Both the position numbers and the translations under genes were made by a program. Positions 60,501-64,000 of a DNA stretch of 64,000 nt are shown piece by piece (within the stretch, counting starts at the first letter, position 1; the number at the start of each line of letters is the position of its first letter). The stretch spans positions 2,232,001-2,296,000 of the forward strand of contig NC_015164.1 in NCBI RefSeq assembly GCF_000190575.1, given 5' to 3'. Under the pieces are notes generated by a model. It made no database searches and was not told the origin of the DNA. It worked only from the letters and a program-made list of their open reading frames with translations. The DNA is from Phocaeicola salanitronis DSM 18170. GTDB taxonomy: Bacteria > Bacteroidota > Bacteroidia > Bacteroidales > Bacteroidaceae.

Positions 60501-61720
60501 ATGGTCTCTACGATGCCGTCATCCAGATGGAAGGCGGCTTTTATGAGGTCTTCGCCGTAACCGGTGGCACAACTGCCCGTTACGCGTATATCCGTCCCCG
60601 ATTTCCGGCAGGCTTCTTCCAGTGCCTCCAGTCCTTTTTCTACCGTGGCTATCGGATTTCCGTTGTTGTTGGCATAATACGTGTACAGCAGCTCGTCCTG
60701 CTGGTTCAGTGCAACGATTTTCGTTGTGGTAGAACCTGAGTCGATGCCTAAGGTTATTCTTTCTGTACCTCCATGAAGTGCTCTCGTTCGGAAATCGTGC
60801 TGCGTCATGCGTGCTTTCCATTGCCCGTAATCTTCTTTGCTTGTAAAGATAGGCTCCAGCCTGTGCGTTAGTTCTATGCCGGAAATGGAAGCCGAATTGA
60901 CGACCTGCATCAAATCCGAAAGCCTTGTACCGCATCCGTTCTCTATTGTCAGAGCCGTGCCCCAAGCCGGAATCAAGTGGCTGTTTTCCGGTAGCATGAT
61001 GTCTTGTTCTCTCAGATGCAGGTAATCGGTAAAGGCTTTCCGCAACGCAGGCAAAAAGGTGAGCGGGCCTCCGCAGAACAATACGGGCGGCTTGATTTCG
61101 CACCCGTGTGCCAATGTGATGACAACTTGTACCGCTACGGCATGGAATATGGAGGCGGCGATGTCTGTCCGGGCTGTATTTCTGGCTATCAGGTTTTGCA
61201 CGTCTGTCTTGCTGAACACGCCACACCGCGAAGCAATGGGATATATCCGCTCCGCCTTTAAGGCAAGTCCGTTCATCTGTTCCACAGACACTCCCAACAA
61301 TAAAGCCATCTGGTCGATGAAAGCGCCTGTACCTCCGGCACAGTTCCCGTTCATGCGCAAATCCGTGGCAGTACCGTTATTGAAAAACACCACTTTGGCA
61401 TCCTCTCCTCCGATGTCAATCATGGTACCGCATTGGCTGGAGTATTGTTTGACATAATGTGTGGCTGCCACTACTTCTTGCGTGAAAGGCAAACCATACT
61501 TTTCGGCAACTCCCATTCCGACAGAGCCGGTAAGCCGTATGCAGACAAGCGCATCACCTATTTGCTTATGTATTTCCTGCAATAACTCTGACAGGCTTTC
61601 TCTTATTCGGGCATGATGCCTTCTGTATCCGGAAAATGCAATGCTTCCATCCGGTGCCAATACTACAGTTTTTATCGTGGTGGAACCAATGTCTAATCCT
61701 ATTTTATAGACAGCATTCAT
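57521..61720 (-). CDS. Large acyl-CoA dehydratase activase / reductase fusion
   Basis: A 1399-residue protein. Two tandem BcrA/BadF-type ATPase domains (about 1-270 and 315-580), each with an ASKHA nucleotide loop (G-L-D-I-G-S-T-T; G-I-D-S-G-S-T-T) and a cluster-binding Cys (N-C-A-G-G-T-G; C-S-S-G-C-G-S-F). After about 640 comes a DUF2229/HgdB-like region with many Cys, as in the dehydratase D-component. Related proteins use ATP to inject electrons into 2-hydroxyacyl-CoA dehydratases or benzoyl-CoA reductases. No dehydratase partner genes lie nearby, so the substrate system is unknown. Confidence 0.92.
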   Translation of the reverse strand: MNAVYKIGLDIGSTTIKTVVLAPDGSIAFSGYRRHHARIRESLSELLQEIHKQIGDALVCIRLTGSVGMGVAEKYGLPFTQEVVAATHYVKQYSSQCGTMIDIGGEDAKVVFFNNGTATDLRMNGNCAGGTGAFIDQMALLLGVSVEQMNGLALKAERIYPIASRCGVFSKTDVQNLIARNTARTDIAASIFHAVAVQVVITLAHGCEIKPPVLFCGGPLTFLPALRKAFTDYLHLREQDIMLPENSHLIPAWGTALTIENGCGTRLSDLMQVVNSASISGIELTHRLEPIFTSKEDYGQWKARMTQHDFRTRALHGGTERITLGIDSGSTTTKIVALNQQDELLYTYYANNNGNPIATVEKGLEALEEACRKSGTDIRVTGSCATGYGEDLIKAAFHLDDGIVETIAHYEAARHLKKDVSFILDIGGQDMKAMFVSGGVINRIEINEACSSGCGSFLETFARSLGYSVQEFGKEACRATHPYDLGTRCTVFMNSKVKQAMREGAAVADIAAGLSYSVVKNCLYKVLRLKDTSELGQNTIVQGGTMRNDSVVRAFEKLTGKEVFRSSYPELMGAIGCALHARKFEQNETSLDELSGRASYTTRQRQCHGCENNCFITTYTFANGNRYHSGNRCERMFTNRGTIQQGMNAYAYKLDLLFNRPCELESPRAVIGIPRCLNMYEEYPFWHTLFSGCNIQVVLSAPSTFAKYEEKAKLVMSDNICFPAKLVHSHIQDLIDRKVERIFMPFVVFERMDGGQNSYNCPIVSGYSEVIKSVQDKGTPIDSPAITFKDRHLLFKQCQAYLKQFGIGDSVCRQAFRKAVDALEEFDTAMTEYNRHVLEDSRNNHRLAVLLVGRPYHADPLIQHKLSDLAAGMGVNILTDDIVRRENIEVNDAYILPQWAYVNRILKAVKWAAMQDNGIQCMQMTSFGCGPDAFLTDETRNLMKRYDKTLTLLKLDDIDNIGSIKLRVRSAIESLKLAAGECNRPVSVRPFVTPPAFQAADRKRTILAPFFTPFISPLIPSLMKLAGYKVENLPMSDAVSCDCGLRYANNEVCYPATLIVGDIVKAFESGKYVPEQTAVAMTQTGGQCRASNYLSLIKRALTEAGFRNVPVISLTFGDDLKNNQPGFRMNWFKMLPVALNALLYSDCIAKFYYAAAVREKEKGSAARLKEMYLNAAQDLIERNVTGDLLSYLFLAARDFNQIAVPCEVPKVGIVGEIYLKFNPFAQKDISEWLVSKRIEIIPPLLTEFFVQGFVNYIVKQDSGLRKRIVPDSFVRWLYNRIWTRMEKFNKACWEFRYFVPFKNVFDEAEEAAKVISLNAQFGEGWMLPAEILSLYRQGVKHVVSLQPFGCIANHIVSRGIENRIKRLAPDLQLLSLDFDSGVSDVNITNRLLLFINNLK

Positions 61721-61855
61721 ATCAGCCTCCTTATCTTATTAATGATATAAACTTGTATAAGAACACTGCAAATATAGCAAAAGCATTGACTAGTCAATCT
61801 ATAAGTAAAAGGATTCTGTGTTAAAAATACAAAAAGAAGAATGACGTGGGGAGCG

Positions 61856-61919
61856 TCTTATACAACTGCAGGCAGGCACATTTGCGAATCATAAATGTGT
61901 CTGCCTGCGGTGTATAAGA
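61856..61919 (-). terminator. Terminator downstream of ispG
   Basis: TCTTATACA pairs with TGTATAAGA, enclosing GCAGGCAGGCACATTT against AAATGTGTCTGCCTGC. A long stem just after the ispG stop and upstream of the activase promoter. Confidence 0.8.
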
Positions 61920-61944
61920 TAAAAGACAAATTACAGGATTATTT

Positions 61945-63783
61945 TCATTCCGTTGCTTTATCCTTTGCAATCAGTTCCAGTAGTTTTTCTACGGCTTGTT
62001 CTTCAGGGATATTTTTCTCGATGCATTCCTTTTTCTTATAGAGGCTGATTTTGCCCCGTCCGGCACCTACATAGCCATAGTCGGCATCTGCCATTTCGCC
62101 CGGACCGTTTACGATGCAGCCCATGATGCCTATCTTCAGGCCTTTCAGATGCGAGGTCGCGGTTTTGATGCGGGCGATGGTTGCTTCGAGGTCGTAGAGC
62201 GTACGTCCGCATCCCGGGCAGGAGATGTATTCGGTTTTCGAAGTACGCAGGCGTCCGGCTTGAAGGATGCCGAATGCAGTTTCGTCTAATTTCAAGTCGG
62301 AGATAGCATCACCGTCGTTATAAAGCAAGATGCCGTCGCAGAGCCCGTCGATGAGCAAAGCACCCATGTCCGTAGCGGCTTTCAGCTGGAAATCTTCCAG
62401 ACAGGTTTCCTTATAATACTGGAAGAACACCAATGGATTTTTCAGTCCTGATGCCATCAGTTGGTGGGCTAAGCCGCGGAACTCGCCCAGGCGGTTCGCA
62501 TGATTGCTCTGTGCGATGACGACGGTTTCCGGGTGGCGGCGCAGGCAGGCAATGGCCTCTTCATCCAATGTCAGATAGGTAAGGAAGAGAAATTTCCGTT
62601 TCGCCTGGCTGTAATGCAATTCAATGAGCTGCTTGTGGCTGAATGCCGGATAAGTGCCTTCGCTTCCGTCCCAACGGTTTGCGTCTACAATGTAGCCGAT
62701 GCCCGGCTGGCGTTCTTCGGGCAAGGTCTGCCCGCAATAGATATAGTCCGGACGGAATTGTCCGTTTGTCTCCATATTCCCGTTGAGGCGCGCTGATATG
62801 ACGATGGGTACATGGCCGCCGCCGATATTCCCTACGGGGGTAGTGGTGCGGCGTGCCGGGTCGGTATAGCAAAAGCCCTCCGCTTCCGTTCCGGGTATGT
62901 AGATATGGCCGTTCCGCTTGGAGACGTAGTCCACCAATTTGCGCGCCACAGGTATTTCCGCTTCAGGAGCTTCTGTAAGCGAGACACGGATGGTGTCGCC
63001 CAGTCCGTCGCATAGCAAGGCTCCGATGCCCAATGCCGACTTGATGCGCCCGTCTTCTCCGTCACCCGCTTCTGTCACGCCCAGATGAAGCGGGAATGCC
63101 ATGCCTTCTTTTTCCATTTGCGCCACCAGCAAGCGGACCGTTTTCACCATAATGACGGTATTCGATGCCTTGATGGAAATGACCACGTCCGTGAATTGTT
63201 CTTCCACGCAGATGCGCAGGAACTCCATGCACGATTCCACCATGCCTGCCGGTGTATCGCCATAGCGTGACATGATACGGTCGGATAGCGAGCCGTGGTT
63301 TACCCCGATGCGTATGGCGGTATGGTTTTCCTTACAGATGTTCAGGAAAGGGACCAGCCGTTCGCGTATCTTTTGTATCTCTTTTGCGTATTCTTCATCC
63401 GTATACTCCAGCTTCTTGAAGGTACGTGCGGCATCGGTATAGTTGCCCGGATTGATGCGTACCCCTTCGGCATAAAGCGCTGCCACTTCCGCCACTTTCG
63501 GATTGAAGTGGACGTCGGCAATCAGCGGTGTGCCGTAGCCTTTCGAGCGCAAGCCGATGTTGATGTTCTTCAGGTTCTCGGCCTCACGTGTGCCTTGGGT
63601 GGTGAGGCGCACGTATTCTCCTCCCGCTTCAATAATGCGGATGGCCTGCTCTACACAGGCCTCGGTATCGGTGGTAGGCGTATTGGTCATGCTTTGCACC
63701 CGGATGGGGTTAGTGCCTCCCATAGGTGTGCCGCCTACATATACTTCGCTTGCCTGGCGGCGTGAATAGTTGAAATAATCCAT
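61945..63783 (-). CDS. ispG: 4-hydroxy-3-methylbut-2-enyl diphosphate synthase (long Bacteroidetes form)
   Basis: A 612-residue IspG/GcpE, which reduces the cyclic diphosphate MEcPP to HMBPP in the MEP isoprenoid pathway. N-terminal TIM-barrel signature R-I-V-Q-S-M-type (I-R-V-Q-S-M-T-N-T), a large inserted domain typical of plants and Bacteroidetes (E. coli IspG has ~370 residues), and the C-terminal [4Fe-4S] ligands in S-C-P-G-C-G-R-T and M-G-C-I-V-N-G-P-G-E. Upstream lies a dense tandem/inverted repeat region. Confidence 0.96.
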   Translation of the reverse strand: MDYFNYSRRQASEVYVGGTPMGGTNPIRVQSMTNTPTTDTEACVEQAIRIIEAGGEYVRLTTQGTREAENLKNINIGLRSKGYGTPLIADVHFNPKVAEVAALYAEGVRINPGNYTDAARTFKKLEYTDEEYAKEIQKIRERLVPFLNICKENHTAIRIGVNHGSLSDRIMSRYGDTPAGMVESCMEFLRICVEEQFTDVVISIKASNTVIMVKTVRLLVAQMEKEGMAFPLHLGVTEAGDGEDGRIKSALGIGALLCDGLGDTIRVSLTEAPEAEIPVARKLVDYVSKRNGHIYIPGTEAEGFCYTDPARRTTTPVGNIGGGHVPIVISARLNGNMETNGQFRPDYIYCGQTLPEERQPGIGYIVDANRWDGSEGTYPAFSHKQLIELHYSQAKRKFLFLTYLTLDEEAIACLRRHPETVVIAQSNHANRLGEFRGLAHQLMASGLKNPLVFFQYYKETCLEDFQLKAATDMGALLIDGLCDGILLYNDGDAISDLKLDETAFGILQAGRLRTSKTEYISCPGCGRTLYDLEATIARIKTATSHLKGLKIGIMGCIVNGPGEMADADYGYVGAGRGKISLYKKKECIEKNIPEEQAVEKLLELIAKDKATE

Positions 63784-63791
63784 ATATTTTA

Positions 63792-63970
63792 GGTACTGGG
63801 TTTTAGGTACTAGGTAACTAGGTACTAGGTGACTAGGTACTAGGTGACTAGGTTTCAGATACCATCGACTGGCGCCAACAAGGTATTCAGAACCTAGTCA
63901 CCTAGTCACCTGGTACCTAGTCACCTAACCAGAACCTAGTCACCTAGTCACCTGGTACCTAGTCACCTAA
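63792..63970. repeat. Tandem and inverted TAGGT-rich repeats upstream of ispG
   Basis: From about 63795 the 15-bp unit TAGGTACTAGGTGAC repeats about three times. From about 63893 the opposite orientation appears twice as a ~41-bp block (AACCTAGTCACCTAGTCACC, then TGGTACCTAGTCACCT). The two halves can pair as a long stem around 63855-63890. The number of units is probably unstable. Confidence 0.75.
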
Positions 63971-63974
63971 AAAA

Positions 63975-64000
63975 TCAATCTACTTTGTACTCGTATTTCA
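63975..64000 (-). CDS. Possible 3' end of a gene beyond the window
   Basis: On the minus strand an open frame runs in from the right edge and ends ...K-Y-E-Y-K-V-D with a TGA stop at 63977-63975. Only 8 codons are visible, too few to identify. If real, it lies upstream of ispG on the same strand, separated by the repeat region. Confidence 0.35.

Noticed and set aside
63792..63970. CRISPR array upstream of ispG
   Set aside because: Repeats of 15 and ~41 bp without spacers and in both orientations; a tandem/inverted repeat, not CRISPR.

Overview
The window looks like a chromosomal segment of a Bacteroidales gut commensal (Bacteroidaceae-like). Signs are: promoters with the Bacteroides -7 element (TAnnTTTG) and almost no Shine-Dalgarno sites; the TPR / DUF4292 / EnvC-like order; GH29 and propeller glycosidases with lipoprotein or Sec signals; the long (612 aa) Bacteroidetes-type IspG; and DUF4405, DUF1349, DUF2271 and HU-like genes typical of the order. 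No species can be named from sequence alone. I saw no rRNA, tRNA or CRISPR.

Layout. 1-2.8 kb: conserved cell-envelope genes (TPR protein cut by the window edge, DUF4292 lipoprotein, degenerate LytM/EnvC). 2.9-6.2 kb: two-gene glycosidase operon. 6.3-23 kb: an accessory redox block, with a GNAT, a BASS-type transporter, an EFR1 flavodoxin/ferredoxin, AraC and HxlR regulators, a CMD-SDR-AKR-AKR operon, an HU-like protein, an exported flavodoxin, an exported AKR, an acetyltransferase, another AKR, a PIN toxin-antitoxin pair and an esterase. 23.1-24.8 kb: a complete IS3-family element with programmed -1 frameshift, plus the remnant of an earlier copy. 24.9-36.9 kb: efflux and control (two MATE pumps, an RND tripartite pump, AraC and Crp regulators). 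37-42 kb: AraC plus a two-sirtuin operon and an MBL-cupin operon. 42-55 kb: a second HU-like copy, acetyltransferase, HxlR/arginase pair, SNF2 helicase, AraC/AKR, LuxR/DUF1349, AKR-PPC-DUF2271 and AraC. 55-64 kb: a third HU-like gene, SDR/MarR, a 1399-aa acyl-CoA dehydratase activase, ispG and a repeat-rich intergenic region.

Regulatory logic visible in the DNA. Twelve transcription factors lie in 64 kb. Five promoters (transporter, CMD operon, flavodoxin, AKR, esterase) share a GTAATC-type site exactly 36 bp before the first base of the -7 element, which suggests one regulon of reductases and transporters; the AraC protein at 11.5 kb is the best candidate regulator. A second AraC-type operator (GGCAYA repeated 21 bp apart, 27 bp before -7) is shared by the sirtuin operon and the MBL-cupin operon. 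Two more 21-bp-spaced direct repeats sit beside AraC genes at 49.6 and 54.3 kb. All three HU-like genes are preceded by arrays of different sequence with a 22-23 bp period. Two near-identical HU modules in direct orientation bracket about 25 kb of accessory genes.

The best candidates for an undescribed system are (1) the class-M-like sirtuin with a zinc-less sirtuin paralogue, membrane protein and acetyltransferase, co-regulated with an MBL-cupin pair, and (2) the dispersed GTAATC reductase regulon. Protein calls rest on motif recognition, not on database searches.
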